NCBI GenBank assembly: GCA_905235625.1
Contig: CAJOLX010000010.1
Coordinates: forward strand, 1 to 39,074
Direction: 5' to 3'
From: an uncultured Clostridia bacterium
GTDB lineage: Bacteria > Bacillota > Clostridia > Oscillospirales > Acutalibacteraceae
Length of the DNA stretch: 39,074 bases
A program made the translations under genes and the position numbers. Below are positions 26,061 to 35,036 of this stretch, in pieces. The notes beneath the pieces were generated by a model. That model did not search any database, was not told the origin of the DNA, and was given only the letters and a program-made list of their open reading frames with translations. Position 1 is the first letter of the stretch, and each line of letters starts with the position of its first letter.

Positions 26061-26783
26061 ATGAAAAGGCTCGACAAGCTCATAGCTCTGAACTGCAACG
26101 TTTCGAGAAGAGACGCAAGGCAGCTCATAAAAGACGGCGAAGTGACCGTTAACGGCGCGCCCGCTCTGAGAGCGGAGGAGCTTGTGAACGAGGAGTCGGA
26201 CGTCATATCCGTAAAGGGAAAAACCTTTACATCAAAAGACCACATCTATCTTATGATGAATAAGCCCGAAGGGGTGGTTTCCGCAACCGATGACAAGACC
26301 CATAAAACGGCCGTTGACCTTATACCCGACGAGCTTTCGCGCAAGTCGCTCTTCCTTTGCGGCAGGCTCGACAAAGACACCACCGGCCTTTTGATTATAA
26401 CGGATGACGGCGCTTTCTGCCACGAGATAATGAGCCCTAATCACAAGGTTTACAAAACTTATATCGCCACTCTCGCCTATCCGCTCGATAACGAAGCGAT
26501 AAGCGCGCTCGAGAGCGGAGTTGAGCTTTCGGACGGCACGAAATGCCTGCCTGCAAAGGTAAAATACTTTACAGATAACGGCGAATATAAATGTGAGCTG
26601 AAAATAAGGGAAGGCAAGTATCATCAGGTCAAAAGAATGCTTTATGCCGTGGGCAACAGAGTTGACGCTCTCGAGAGGGTCGCGATAGGCGGGCTGGAGC
26701 TCGACCGCGCTCTGCCGGCAGGCTCGTGCAGGGAGCTTACAGAGGATGAAAAAGCGGCGATTTTTGCCGAAAACGAAGGCTGA
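26061..26783 (+). CDS. rsuA: RsuA-family 16S rRNA pseudouridine synthase
   Basis: A 240-residue RNA pseudouridine synthase. An S4 RNA-binding domain occupies about residues 1-48 (MKRLDKLIALNCNVSRRDAR, then GEVTVNG). The catalytic domain has MMNKPEGVVSATDD and GRLDKDTTGLLIITDDG with the catalytic Asp104. The C-terminal KIREGKYHQVKRML is the family's RNA-contact helix. RsuA enzymes modify U516 of 16S rRNA in E. coli; RluB/E/F relatives act on 23S, and this protein looks closer to RsuA. The start is at 26061, with AAGGA 9 nt upstream. It forms its own unit between a promoter and a terminator. Confidence 0.92.
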   Translation: MKRLDKLIALNCNVSRRDARQLIKDGEVTVNGAPALRAEELVNEESDVISVKGKTFTSKDHIYLMMNKPEGVVSATDDKTHKTAVDLIPDELSRKSLFLCGRLDKDTTGLLIITDDGAFCHEIMSPNHKVYKTYIATLAYPLDNEAISALESGVELSDGTKCLPAKVKYFTDNGEYKCELKIREGKYHQVKRMLYAVGNRVDALERVAIGGLELDRALPAGSCRELTEDEKAAIFAENEG

Positions 26784-26793
26784 TATTTTCCGA

Positions 26794-26833
26794 GGGGCTG
26801 TTTCGCTTGAGGGGCGACGCAGCCCCGTTTTTT
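26794..26833 (+). terminator. Intrinsic terminator of rsuA
   Basis: GGGGCTG (26794-26800) pairs with CAGCCCC (26820-26826), followed by GTTTTTT. It starts about 10 nt after the rsuA stop. Confidence 0.82.
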
Positions 26834-26888
26834 GCGCCAATTTTTATTCGGACAGCTTTGGCCGATTGTTACAATGATGTAATAATTC

Positions 26889-26917
26889 TTGACTTTTACG
26901 GCGTCGATAACTATAAT
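26889..26917 (+). promoter_or_regulatory. Sigma-A promoter of the greA-lysS-surface polymer unit
   Basis: TTGACT (26889-26894), a 17-nt spacer, a perfect TATAAT (26912-26917). It is the only clear promoter I find for the plus-strand genes from greA to the TagF-type gene at 36125. Confidence 0.85.
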
Positions 26918-26976
26918 TAAGAGACCAAAACGCATATTTTAATTTAAAAACTATTAATATAAAAGGAGATGCGGTT

Positions 26977-27444
26977 ATGGCAAAGCAGATAACCCAAACT
27001 GAATTTGACAAGAAGCAGAAAGAGCTTGCTTATCTCAAAAAAGAGGGCAGAGAAGAAATAGCGCTCAAGCTGCAGGAGGCGCGTTCACACGGCGACCTTT
27101 CCGAAAACGCGGAGTATGATGAAGCGAGAAACGACCAGGCAAGGCTTGAAGAAAAAATAGCTCAGCTCGAGCAGGAAATCGACACCGTTGAGGTTGTCAG
27201 CGACGATTTCTTTGAGCATGGCGTCGTGCACGTCGGCTCGGTAGTTGAGGTTGACGACAACGGCGAGGTCGTCAAGGTCATAATCGGCAGCACTTCCGAA
27301 GACGACGACATCATTTCCATTACCGACGATTCACCCGTCGGCGCCGCTCTCATAGGCAAGAGAGCGGGCGATAAGATCAAAGTTAACCTTCCCTCCGGCG
27401 AAGTAACCACTATGAAGGTTCTTTCCACGGAGTATAAAGCGTAA
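26977..27444 (+). CDS. greA: Transcription elongation factor GreA
   Basis: Rescues backtracked RNA polymerase by stimulating transcript cleavage in the secondary channel. The 155 residues have the standard two parts. The N-terminal antiparallel coiled coil has SHGDLSENAEYDEARNDQ at its tip, with the acidic residues that reach the active site. The C-terminal FKBP-like domain has VGSVVEVDD, DDSPVGAALIGKRAGD and VNLPSGEV. AAAAGGAG lies 8 nt before the ATG. lysS follows after 16 nt. Confidence 0.97.
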   Translation: MAKQITQTEFDKKQKELAYLKKEGREEIALKLQEARSHGDLSENAEYDEARNDQARLEEKIAQLEQEIDTVEVVSDDFFEHGVVHVGSVVEVDDNGEVVKVIIGSTSEDDDIISITDDSPVGAALIGKRAGDKIKVNLPSGEVTTMKVLSTEYKA

Positions 27445-27460
27445 GACAGGAGGCGGCAAA

Positions 27461-28969
27461 ATGGCGGAAGAAAACACCATGATCCCCGAAAACGCCGAGG
27501 CGGAAGCGCAAGACGTCAATTCGCTCAGGCAGATAAGAGTTGAAAAGCTTGAGGCTCTGCAGGCCGCGGGCAAAGATCCCTTCAAAATCACCACTGCGGA
27601 TTGCAATATACACACCGATGAAATCGTTGCCCGCTTTGACGAGCTCGAAAACACGGACGTGTGCATTTGCGGCAGAATGATGAGCCGCCGCGATATGGGC
27701 AAGGCGAATTTCATTGATATAAGAGACCGCAACGGCAGAATTCAGTGCTACGTTCGCATTGACGACGTGGGTGAAGAATCGTTTGCGGATTTCAAAAAAT
27801 GGGATATAGGCGACATTATTGAGGTTAAGGGTTTCGTTTTCAGAACGAGACGCGGCGAAATTTCCGTGCACGCAAAGCAGATTCGCCTGCTTTCAAAATC
27901 CCTTCTGCCCCTTCCCGAAAAATTCCACGGCCTTACCGACGTTGACACGAGATACCGCAGGCGCTATCTTGACCTTATCATGAACCCCGAGGTCAAAGAC
28001 ACCTTCTACAAGCGCTCCGCGATAATCAAGGAGATAAGAAACTTCCTTGACGCTCAGGGCTTTATTGAGGTTGAAACCCCCGTGCTCGTTCCCAACGCGG
28101 GCGGCGCGAGCGCAAGGCCGTTTGAAACGCACTTCAACGCTCTGGACGAAGACGTTAAGCTGCGCATTTCGCTTGAGCTCTACCTCAAGAGGCTCATAGT
28201 CGGCGGCATGGAAAAGGTTTACGAAATAGGCAGAGTGTTCAGAAATGAGGGCGTTGACACAAGGCACAACCCCGAGTTCACTCTCATGGAGCTCTATCAG
28301 GCCTACACCGACTATCACGGAATGATGGACCTTACGGAAAATCTTTACCGCCACCTTGCCGAAACGGTTGTCGGCTCAACGCTCATTTCCTACAACGGAG
28401 TTGAGATGGATCTCGGCAAGCCCTTCGAGCGCATTACCATGGTGGACGCCGTTAAGAAATACGCGGGCGTTGATTGGAAAGAGGTCAAAACTCTCGAGCA
28501 GGCGCGCGCTCTCGCCGACGAGCATCACGTTGAATACGAGCAGCGCCACGGCAAGGGCGACATTCTCAACCTCTTCTTTGAAGAATTTGTTGAGGAGCAT
28601 CTCATTCAGCCCACTTTCGTAATGGACCACCCGATAGAAATTTCTCCGCTCACCAAGAAAAAGCCGGACGATCCGGAATACGTTGAGCGTTTTGAATTCT
28701 TCATGAACGGCTGGGAAATGGCAAACGCTTATTCCGAGCTCAACGACCCCATAGACCAGAGAGAGCGCTTCAAGGCGCAGGAAATACAGCTCGCTCAGGG
28801 CGACGAGGAAGCTTCCACCACAGACGAAGACTTCCTTACGGCGCTTGAATACGGCATGCCCCCGACAGGCGGCATAGGCTACGGCATTGACAGAATGTGC
28901 ATGCTGCTCACCGACTCTCAGGCAATCAGGGACGTTATCCTCTTCCCCACCATGAAGAGCCTGGACTGA
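27461..28969 (+). CDS. lysS: Lysyl-tRNA synthetase, class II
   Basis: Charges tRNA-Lys. 502 residues. After a short Glu/Ala-rich N-terminus, an OB-fold anticodon domain (about 55-160, VCICGRMMSRRDMGKANF) is followed by the class II catalytic core. Motif 1 surrounds GFIEVETPVLVPNAGGASA, motif 2 is FRNEGVDTRHNPEFTLMELY, and motif 3 is GIGYGIDRMCMLL close to the C-terminus. CAGGAGG precedes the ATG. The stop is separated by a single base from the ATG of the first glycosyltransferase gene (TGA-T-ATG), so read-through and coupled translation are likely. Identity is secure. Confidence 0.98.
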   Translation: MAEENTMIPENAEAEAQDVNSLRQIRVEKLEALQAAGKDPFKITTADCNIHTDEIVARFDELENTDVCICGRMMSRRDMGKANFIDIRDRNGRIQCYVRIDDVGEESFADFKKWDIGDIIEVKGFVFRTRRGEISVHAKQIRLLSKSLLPLPEKFHGLTDVDTRYRRRYLDLIMNPEVKDTFYKRSAIIKEIRNFLDAQGFIEVETPVLVPNAGGASARPFETHFNALDEDVKLRISLELYLKRLIVGGMEKVYEIGRVFRNEGVDTRHNPEFTLMELYQAYTDYHGMMDLTENLYRHLAETVVGSTLISYNGVEMDLGKPFERITMVDAVKKYAGVDWKEVKTLEQARALADEHHVEYEQRHGKGDILNLFFEEFVEEHLIQPTFVMDHPIEISPLTKKKPDDPEYVERFEFFMNGWEMANAYSELNDPIDQRERFKAQEIQLAQGDEEASTTDEDFLTALEYGMPPTGGIGYGIDRMCMLLTDSQAIRDVILFPTMKSLD

Positions 28970-28970
28970 T

Positions 28971-29672
28971 ATGAAAATATCCGTAGCTTTGGCTGCATAT
29001 AACGGCGAAAAATATATTCGCCCGCAGCTTGAATCCGTTTTGTGTCAGCTCGGCGCCGACGATGAAATAATCGTTTCGGACGACAATCCGTCGGGCGGCA
29101 CGAAAGAGGCGGTTTTATCCGTCGGAGACGGCAGGATAAAATACGTTGAGGGCGAGGGAAAAGGCGCTCAAAAGAATTTTGAAAACGCACTGAAGCTCAC
29201 CTCGGGCGATATAATATTCCTTTGCGACCAGGACGACGTGTGGCTGCCCGGCAAGGTTGAAGCAGTCGTTAAAGAGACAGAGTCCGGCGCGTCGCTCGTG
29301 CTTCACGACGCGAGCGTAACCGACGCCGAGCTTAACGTAACGCAAAGCTCGTATTTCGCCCTTCACAAGCCTTCGGATTCATTAGCCGCAAACCTTATTA
29401 AAAATTCCTTTGTCGGATGCTGCATGGCATTTACAAGGCCCGTTTTGCAAAACGCGCTTCCGTTCCCCGACGACGTGCCGATGCACGACTGGTGGATAGC
29501 GCTCACCGCGATAAAGAGCGGCTTTAAGGTCGCTTTCATAAACGAGCCTTACATATTGTGGCGCCGTCACGGCGACAATGTGACCGGCGGGAAAACAGAT
29601 CTTTCGCAAAAGCTCAAATGGCGAGAGAGCATTATCCGCTCGCTCTCCGGGAGCCGCGGAAAGGATAAGTGA
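28971..29672 (+). CDS. GT2-family glycosyltransferase
   Basis: A 233-residue GT-A-fold glycosyltransferase, probably rhamnosyltransferase-like. The N-terminus SVALAAYNGEKYIRPQLESV is the nucleotide-sugar strand. The metal-binding region is FLCDQDDVWLPGKVE (near residues 84-98), typical of the DQDD(V/I)W group. MHDWWIALTA supplies the catalytic-base region. It is somewhat short for the group. No membrane segments are seen. It starts 1 nt after lysS and ends 3 nt before the next glycosyltransferase, so it opens the surface-glycopolymer section. Donor and acceptor are unknown. Confidence 0.88.
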   Translation: MKISVALAAYNGEKYIRPQLESVLCQLGADDEIIVSDDNPSGGTKEAVLSVGDGRIKYVEGEGKGAQKNFENALKLTSGDIIFLCDQDDVWLPGKVEAVVKETESGASLVLHDASVTDAELNVTQSSYFALHKPSDSLAANLIKNSFVGCCMAFTRPVLQNALPFPDDVPMHDWWIALTAIKSGFKVAFINEPYILWRRHGDNVTGGKTDLSQKLKWRESIIRSLSGSRGKDK

Positions 29673-29675
29673 CCC

Positions 29676-30440
29676 ATGGACAGAAAAATCACGGGCTGTA
29701 TTGTCACCTATAACAATATCAGGACCATTGACAAAGCCGTGCGCACCGTGCTTAACTGCACAAAATGCGATTTTAAGCTTTATGCGGTTGACAACGGCTC
29801 AACGGACGGCACTCCCGAATATATCGAAGAGCGCTTCCCCGAGGTCACCGTTTTGAGAACGGGCGAAAACATCGGCTTCGGCGCGGGCCACAATTTCATA
29901 ATCGACAGGCTCGATTCCGATTATCACGCCGTTATAAATCCGGACGTTATCCTCAAAGACGACATTATCTCAAACATGGCGGATTATCTGGATTCTCACC
30001 CGGAATGCGGCATGCTCTCGCCGAAAATTCTCTTTCCGGACGGAAGAGACCAGATTCTCGGCAAAAGGGTTCCTCTGCCGCAATATCTCGTTGCGAGCAG
30101 GCTCAGAGGCAAGGAGCCCGGCAAAACGCTTTCAAAATACGCCATGCTGGACTGTGACCTTTCCGAGCCCACTCAAATTCAGAACGCGACGGGCTGCTTT
30201 ATGTTCATACGCACTTCGCTCTTTAAAGAGCTCGGCGGATTTGACGAAAGATACTTTATGTATTTTGAAGACTGCGACCTTACCCGCAAGGTAAACAGCG
30301 TGAGCAAGGTGCTGTTTTATCCCTACGCCGTGGTATATCACGAATGGGGCAGGGAATCAAAAAAGAATTTTAAGCTTAAAATGGTGCAGGTAAGCTCCAT
30401 GCTTAAATATTACGCAAAGTGGGGCCTTTCTTCCGATTAA
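29676..30440 (+). CDS. GT2-family glycosyltransferase, WbbL/rhamnosyltransferase-like
   Basis: A 254-residue GT-A glycosyltransferase. Key motifs are TGCIVTYNNIRTIDKAV at the N-terminus, AVDNGSTDGTPEYI, GENIGFGAGHNF, the DxD-like region VINPDVIL, and FDERYFMYFEDCDLTRKV. The last is typical of WbbL/RfbF-like rhamnosyltransferases that act on lipid-linked intermediates. The gene lies between another GT2 and the ABC exporter, as expected for assembly of a polymer before export. Sugar specificity cannot be read from the sequence. Confidence 0.9.
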   Translation: MDRKITGCIVTYNNIRTIDKAVRTVLNCTKCDFKLYAVDNGSTDGTPEYIEERFPEVTVLRTGENIGFGAGHNFIIDRLDSDYHAVINPDVILKDDIISNMADYLDSHPECGMLSPKILFPDGRDQILGKRVPLPQYLVASRLRGKEPGKTLSKYAMLDCDLSEPTQIQNATGCFMFIRTSLFKELGGFDERYFMYFEDCDLTRKVNSVSKVLFYPYAVVYHEWGRESKKNFKLKMVQVSSMLKYYAKWGLSSD

Positions 30441-30462
30441 AGCCCCGATGCGGAGGATTTTA

Positions 30463-31272
30463 ATGAAATATCTCAAAAACTTCTACAAGTACAGAAACCT
30501 GATGTATGAGATAATCCGCAAAAACGTCAAGCTTCAGTACCGCGACTCCGTGCTGGGCATGTTCTGGACCTTCCTCCAGCCCCTGCTCACCACGATTATT
30601 CTCGTTGTTATTTTCGGCAACGTTTTCGGCAGGTCAAGCGACGGCATAGTAAACTATCCCATATATCTTTTGTGCGGCAGGCTGCTTTATGAATTCTATT
30701 CGCAGTCCACTAAAAGGGCGATGCGCTCCATAAGAAACAGCGCTTCGGTCATCAAAAAGGTTTACGTGCCGAAATACATTTATCCCGTGGCGAACGTGCT
30801 GTCAAATTTCGTGACGTTTTGCATTTCGCTGTCGGTGCTGGTTTGCTTCATTATCTTCTTTGTGGCAACGGGCAAAAACCCGCCGCACATAACGGGATAT
30901 ATTCTGCTTTTCCCCGTGCCGATACTCATCCTTCTTACCCTTTCGATAGGAGTGGGGCTGATACTCAGCACGCTTGACGTTTTCTTTAAAGATATAGATT
31001 ATCTCTACGAGGTTTTCTGCCTGCTGCTGTTTTACCTCACCCCCATATTCTATAAAATTTCGTCGCTCGGCATGACAAACAAGTTTTTCCTCATGTTCAT
31101 CAAGGCAAATCCGCTTTATTCGATAACGGAGATGTTCAGGTGCTGCGTGCTTTACGGCAGGATGTTCTCGCTGAGCCACTTCATTTATTCCCTGTCGTTT
31201 GCGCTCGCGACCGTTTTGATAGGATTGCTTGTTTTCTACAAAAAGCAGGATAAATTCATCCTTCATCTTTAA
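30463..31272 (+). CDS. ABC-2 type polysaccharide/teichoic-acid exporter permease, TagG/Wzm-like
   Basis: A 269-residue membrane protein with about six hydrophobic helices. The N-terminal amphipathic section (YKYRNLMYEIIRKNVKLQYR) and the following DSVLGMFWTFLQPLLTTIIL are characteristic of polysaccharide-export ABC-2 permeases. The C-terminal region has YLTPIFYKIS and ANPLYSITEMFRCCVL. I use the ATG at 30463, since GGAGG at 30452-30456 fits it and not the ATG at 30448. The ATPase subunit follows 27 nt downstream. Role: flipping an undecaprenyl-linked glycopolymer across the membrane. Confidence 0.92.
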   Translation: MKYLKNFYKYRNLMYEIIRKNVKLQYRDSVLGMFWTFLQPLLTTIILVVIFGNVFGRSSDGIVNYPIYLLCGRLLYEFYSQSTKRAMRSIRNSASVIKKVYVPKYIYPVANVLSNFVTFCISLSVLVCFIIFFVATGKNPPHITGYILLFPVPILILLTLSIGVGLILSTLDVFFKDIDYLYEVFCLLLFYLTPIFYKISSLGMTNKFFLMFIKANPLYSITEMFRCCVLYGRMFSLSHFIYSLSFALATVLIGLLVFYKKQDKFILHL

Positions 31273-31299
31273 GCTTCAAGGCGAAAGGAAAGCAAATAC

Positions 31300-32052
31300 A
31301 TGGGCGAACCGGCAATTGTCATAGAAAATATGAGCATGATGTTCAACCTCAACAAAGAGAAGGTTGACAATCTCAAAGAATATTTCATAAAGCTTGTCAC
31401 TCACAAGCTGCATTTCACGGAATTCTGGGCTTTGCGCAACATCAACCTGACCGTTGAAAAAGGCGACAGAGTCGGAATTCTCGGCCTTAACGGCGCGGGA
31501 AAATCCACCTTGCTCAAGGTGATAGCGGGCGTTATGAAGCCAACGGAAGGCACGGTTAAAACGAAGGGCGTCATCGCCCCCATGCTCGAGCTCGGCGCAG
31601 GCTTTGACCTTAATTATTCGGGCAAAGAAAACATCTATCTTTACGGCGCCACAATGGGCTACTCGCGCAAATACATTGACGAAAAATACGATGAAATAGT
31701 GGAATTTTCGGAGCTTAAGGATTTTATTGACGTTCCCGTCAAGAATTATTCCTCCGGCATGAAAGCCCGTCTCGGCTTCGCCATAGCTTCCGCGGTCGAC
31801 CCCGACATTCTCATTCTTGACGAGGTGCTTTCGGTAGGCGACGCAAAATTCCGCAAAAAGAGCGAAAACAAAATACGCTCCATGTTTGACAAGGGCATAA
31901 CGGTGCTGTTTGTTTCTCACTCCACCTCCCAGGTGCTCAACATTTGCAACAAGGCGATAATTCTCGAACACGGCGAGATAATCGCTCAGGGCTCCGCGGA
32001 GGAAATATGCAGGCAATATGATGAAATCGTAAACTCCGGAAAGGGGAAATGA
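31300..32052 (+). CDS. ABC transporter ATPase for glycopolymer export, TagH/Wzt-like
   Basis: A 250-residue ATP-binding subunit. It has an N-terminal extension (IENMSMMFNLNKEKVDNLKE) as in TagH, Walker A GLNGAGKST, the Q-loop region, signature YSSGM in VKNYSSGMKARLGFAIAS, Walker B ILILDEVLSVGD and the switch FVSHS. It ends soon after the nucleotide-binding domain, so it lacks the C-terminal carbohydrate-binding domain of Wzt(O9a). Polymer length control by that route is unlikely. AAAGGA precedes the ATG. It pairs with the upstream permease. Confidence 0.93.
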   Translation: MGEPAIVIENMSMMFNLNKEKVDNLKEYFIKLVTHKLHFTEFWALRNINLTVEKGDRVGILGLNGAGKSTLLKVIAGVMKPTEGTVKTKGVIAPMLELGAGFDLNYSGKENIYLYGATMGYSRKYIDEKYDEIVEFSELKDFIDVPVKNYSSGMKARLGFAIASAVDPDILILDEVLSVGDAKFRKKSENKIRSMFDKGITVLFVSHSTSQVLNICNKAIILEHGEIIAQGSAEEICRQYDEIVNSGKGK

Positions 32053-32055
32053 CAT

Positions 32056-32772
32056 ATGGTATTCGCAGCTGTACTCGCAGGCGGCATAGGCTCCCGCATG
32101 GGCAACATCGACACGCCGAAGCAGTATCTTGAGCTCGGCGGCAAGCCCGTCATAGTTCACACTGTCGAAAAGCTGTTTGTTAACGACAGAATTGACGAAA
32201 TAATAGTGCTTTGCCCGAAATCATGGGTAGCTCACACCAAGGCGCTCGTTGAGGCAAACCTGCCCGCGGGCAAAAAGGTGAGCGTTATTGAGGGCGGCGA
32301 AACGAGAAACGGCACCCTCGAAAACGCGATAAAATTCATCGAGCAAAATTACGACGTTGACGACGACACCGTTATTCTCACTCACGACGCCGTCAGACCT
32401 TTTCTAACTCACAGAATTATCGGCGACAATATCGACGCCGCTCTCGAATACGGCGCCGCCGACACCGTTATACCCGCGACCGACACCATAGTTGAAAGCG
32501 GCGACGGCAAAATAATTTCTTCAATACCCAACAGAAACAGCATGTATCAGGGTCAGACCCCTCAGACCTTCCGCTTAAAGCTGCTCGAGCAGGTGCTCGG
32601 CGAGCTTACGGAGGAAGAGAAAGGCACTCTCACCGACGCCTGCAAAATCTTCACCATAAAGAACAGGCCCGTTTACATGGTTGAGGGTGAGCTTTTCAAC
32701 ATCAAGATAACCTACCCCTACGATATGAAGGTAGCAGCTACTCTTCTGAAAGGCAAAGACAGCGATGATTAA
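32056..32772 (+). CDS. tarI: D-ribitol-5-phosphate cytidylyltransferase, TarI-type
   Basis: Forms CDP-ribitol from CTP and ribitol-5-phosphate. The 238 residues belong to the IspD/TarI nucleotidyltransferases, with LAGGIGSRMGNIDTPKQYLE near the N-terminus and later THDAVRPFLTHRII and NSMYQGQTPQTFR. I call TarI rather than IspD because of GGIGSRMG with PKQYLEL, and because a TarJ-like reductase overlaps its end by 8 nt. That is the standard TarIJ pair for ribitol-phosphate teichoic acid. AAAGGGG lies in the end of the ATPase gene. The main alternative is IspD. Confidence 0.86.
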   Translation: MVFAAVLAGGIGSRMGNIDTPKQYLELGGKPVIVHTVEKLFVNDRIDEIIVLCPKSWVAHTKALVEANLPAGKKVSVIEGGETRNGTLENAIKFIEQNYDVDDDTVILTHDAVRPFLTHRIIGDNIDAALEYGAADTVIPATDTIVESGDGKIISSIPNRNSMYQGQTPQTFRLKLLEQVLGELTEEEKGTLTDACKIFTIKNRPVYMVEGELFNIKITYPYDMKVAATLLKGKDSDD

Positions 32773-33787
32773 TCAGGTTTACAGGCTGACAAGCCCCGGA
32801 GTGATAGACGTGGCGTGCACAACGCCGGATATAACCGGCAGCGTGCTTCTTCGCCCGCTCTATATGTCCATCTGCAAGGCGGACCAGCGCTACTACCAGG
32901 GCAACAGAAGCAAGCAGGCGCTCAAATCCAAGCTCCCCATGGCGCTCATTCACGAGTGCGTGGCGAAGGTTGAATTTGACCCGACCGGCACGTTCAAGCC
33001 CGGCGAAATTGTCGTGCCCGTGCCGAACACTCCCACCGAGGATGACGACGTTATAGCCGAAAACTACCGCCTTTCGAGCTATTTCTGCTCGAGCGGTCAC
33101 GACGGATTTTTGAGGGATTACGTAGACATCTCTCCCGACAGGCTCGTAAGAGTGCCCGAAAACACCGACCTTAAAATAGCCGCGTTTGCGGAGCTTATCA
33201 GCGTTGCGGTTCACGCCGTTTCGCGCTTTGACGCTTTTTCGCATTCGCGCCGCGACGTTATAGGCGTTTGGGGCGACGGCAACGTCGGCTTCATAACCTC
33301 GCTCGTTTTAAAAATGCTCTATCCGCAAAGCAAGGTTTACGTTTTCGGCACGGTTTATCAGAAGCTCTCCTGCTTCTCGTTTGCCGACGGCACTTTCCAC
33401 GTTGACCGCGTGCCGGATGACCTCTACATCGACCACGCTTTCGAATGCGTCGGCGGCGAAGCCTCCCGCTACGCCATTTCTCAGATAATCGACCGCATTT
33501 CTCCCGAGGGCTCCATAGGCCTTATGGGCGTTTCCGAAAGCCCGGTGAGCATAAACACGAGAATGGTGCTCGAAAAGGGCCTTCGGCTCTACGGCTCGTC
33601 CAGGAGCGGCGTTAAGGATTTTGAAAAGACGATGGAAATTCTGTCGCAAAATCCGCAGGCGATAAACTATCTTGAAACCCTTGTGGGCGACGTTGTGACG
33701 GTGCGCACCGTTGCCGATATTCACAAGGCGTTCGCTTCCGACATCAGCAGAAGCTTCGGCAAAACGATAATAAAATGGGAGAAATAA
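32765..33787 (+). CDS. tarJ: Ribulose-5-phosphate reductase, TarJ-type medium-chain dehydrogenase
   Basis: Reduces ribulose-5-phosphate to ribitol-5-phosphate for TarI. 340 residues of the zinc-alcohol-dehydrogenase superfamily. The N-terminal catalytic domain has LRPLYMSICKADQRYYQGNR (about 27-46, with Cys35 as the usual first zinc ligand) and LIHECVAKV. The Rossmann part has VIGVWGDGNVGFITSLV. The C-terminal part reads GSSRSGVKDFEKTME. The SICxADQRYYQG pattern is the one I associate with TarJ. It overlaps tarI by 8 nt, and the next gene starts 2 nt after its stop. Identity relies on this motif plus context. Confidence 0.87.
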   Translation: MINQVYRLTSPGVIDVACTTPDITGSVLLRPLYMSICKADQRYYQGNRSKQALKSKLPMALIHECVAKVEFDPTGTFKPGEIVVPVPNTPTEDDDVIAENYRLSSYFCSSGHDGFLRDYVDISPDRLVRVPENTDLKIAAFAELISVAVHAVSRFDAFSHSRRDVIGVWGDGNVGFITSLVLKMLYPQSKVYVFGTVYQKLSCFSFADGTFHVDRVPDDLYIDHAFECVGGEASRYAISQIIDRISPEGSIGLMGVSESPVSINTRMVLEKGLRLYGSSRSGVKDFEKTMEILSQNPQAINYLETLVGDVVTVRTVADIHKAFASDISRSFGKTIIKWEK

Positions 33788-33789
33788 CC

Positions 33790-35031
33790 ATGGAATATAA
33801 AATTTCCGTTATTGTTCCCGCATATAACTGTGAAAAAACTCTGCCCGAGACGCTTGATTCCCTTCTCGGGCAGACTGTTCATAATGAAACTCAGATAATC
33901 GCCGTTAACGACGGCTCGACCGACGGCACAGCCGAAATCATAAAATCCTACGCCGCGAAATACGACAACGTAGTGTTTTGCGACAAGGAAAACGGCGGCG
34001 TTTCGGACGCGAGAAACGTCGGCTTAAAAGCGGCGAGCGGCAAATACGTCATTTTTCTTGACGCCGACGATTTGCTGACCCCTTCTTCGTGCGAGCAGGC
34101 GTATATTGCTCTCGAAAAAACGGGAGCCGAGTGCGGAGTGTTCAGGCTTTCGCGTTTCGGCTTCGGCGGCGAGCAGTATAACCCCGTCACGGAGGAAATC
34201 ACCTCAAACGAAACTCTTGAATATAACGACAAAAGGCTTATCTGGACTTTTCTCATAGGCAACAAATGCTTCCTGAGGCAGGCGGTTATTGACAGCGGAG
34301 TGCTCTTTCCGCCTACCGCATACTGCGAAGACGGCGTTTTCTGGATGAGCTTTCTCATGAAAAGGCGCTGCAAGGTGGCGGGCGTGAGGCTTGCCGAGTG
34401 CAGATACCGCCGCCTTGACCCGATCGAAGGCAGAAGCGTAACGCAGACGATGAAAATTTCTCTCGTTCGGGATTTTTTCACCTCTTCCGAAATGATACTT
34501 TCGTTGCTCGAAAGCGAAGAGATTAAAACGGAAATGAAGGTAAAAATCTGCCGCACCGTTACCAATGAATTTTACAGACGGCTTTGGCAGACGGACGACG
34601 AAATTTTAGCTTTGCTTAAAAGCGGCTATGAAAAATATTATAACGAATTGCCGTCCGAGCTTAAAGGCAGGGTGCTGTCGCTCGACCCCGACATCGGAGA
34701 GCCTGTTTTTTCAAAGCAGCTTGCGGCAAAAAGCCCGAAGGTGACGGTGAAGGCAAAAGCTCCGTCGGCGGAGTTTCTCTCATCGCTTTATTCTCAGACC
34801 ATGCCGCTCTTCGAGCTCGTAACGCCCGACGCGGGAGAATATGAAAAATGCGAAAACGCCGTGAAGACCGCTTCCGGCGCTCCCGTAACGCTTAAATTTT
34901 CGGGCAAACGCCCTCTGAAACCGGGATTTTTGAGGATAGTCGTTTTGCTTAAAGGCAAAAAGCCGTTTTCGCTTTTGCCAGATTTTATTCTCAAGCATGC
35001 GGCTCTCATATACACGAAAGCAAAGGGATAA
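33790..35031 (+). CDS. GT2-family glycosyltransferase with a C-terminal extension
   Basis: A 413-residue protein whose first 230 residues or so are a GT-A domain: ISVIVPAYNCEKTLPETLDS, AVNDGSTDGT, ENGGVSDARNVGLKAASG, the DxD motif IFLDADDLLTP, then YCEDGVFWMSFL. The remaining 180 residues are helical then mixed, and I do not recognise them. Such extensions in teichoic-acid loci often tether or couple to a partner transferase. The ATG at 33790 is chosen because GGGAG lies 8 nt upstream and it matches the family N-terminus; an ATG at 33775 overlaps tarJ. A TagF-type gene follows 5 nt later. Confidence 0.88.
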   Translation: MEYKISVIVPAYNCEKTLPETLDSLLGQTVHNETQIIAVNDGSTDGTAEIIKSYAAKYDNVVFCDKENGGVSDARNVGLKAASGKYVIFLDADDLLTPSSCEQAYIALEKTGAECGVFRLSRFGFGGEQYNPVTEEITSNETLEYNDKRLIWTFLIGNKCFLRQAVIDSGVLFPPTAYCEDGVFWMSFLMKRRCKVAGVRLAECRYRRLDPIEGRSVTQTMKISLVRDFFTSSEMILSLLESEEIKTEMKVKICRTVTNEFYRRLWQTDDEILALLKSGYEKYYNELPSELKGRVLSLDPDIGEPVFSKQLAAKSPKVTVKAKAPSAEFLSSLYSQTMPLFELVTPDAGEYEKCENAVKTASGAPVTLKFSGKRPLKPGFLRIVVLLKGKKPFSLLPDFILKHAALIYTKAKG

Positions 35032-35036
35032 TCTCA

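Noticed and set aside
31276-32160. A 294-codon open frame on the minus strand opposite the ABC ATPase.
   Set aside because: The plus strand encodes complete Walker A, signature and Walker B motifs; the minus product resembles nothing.
32056-32772. IspD (isoprenoid pathway) as the identity of the cytidylyltransferase.
   Set aside because: The N-terminal motif and the overlapping TarJ-like gene favour TarI; IspD is kept only as the alternative.
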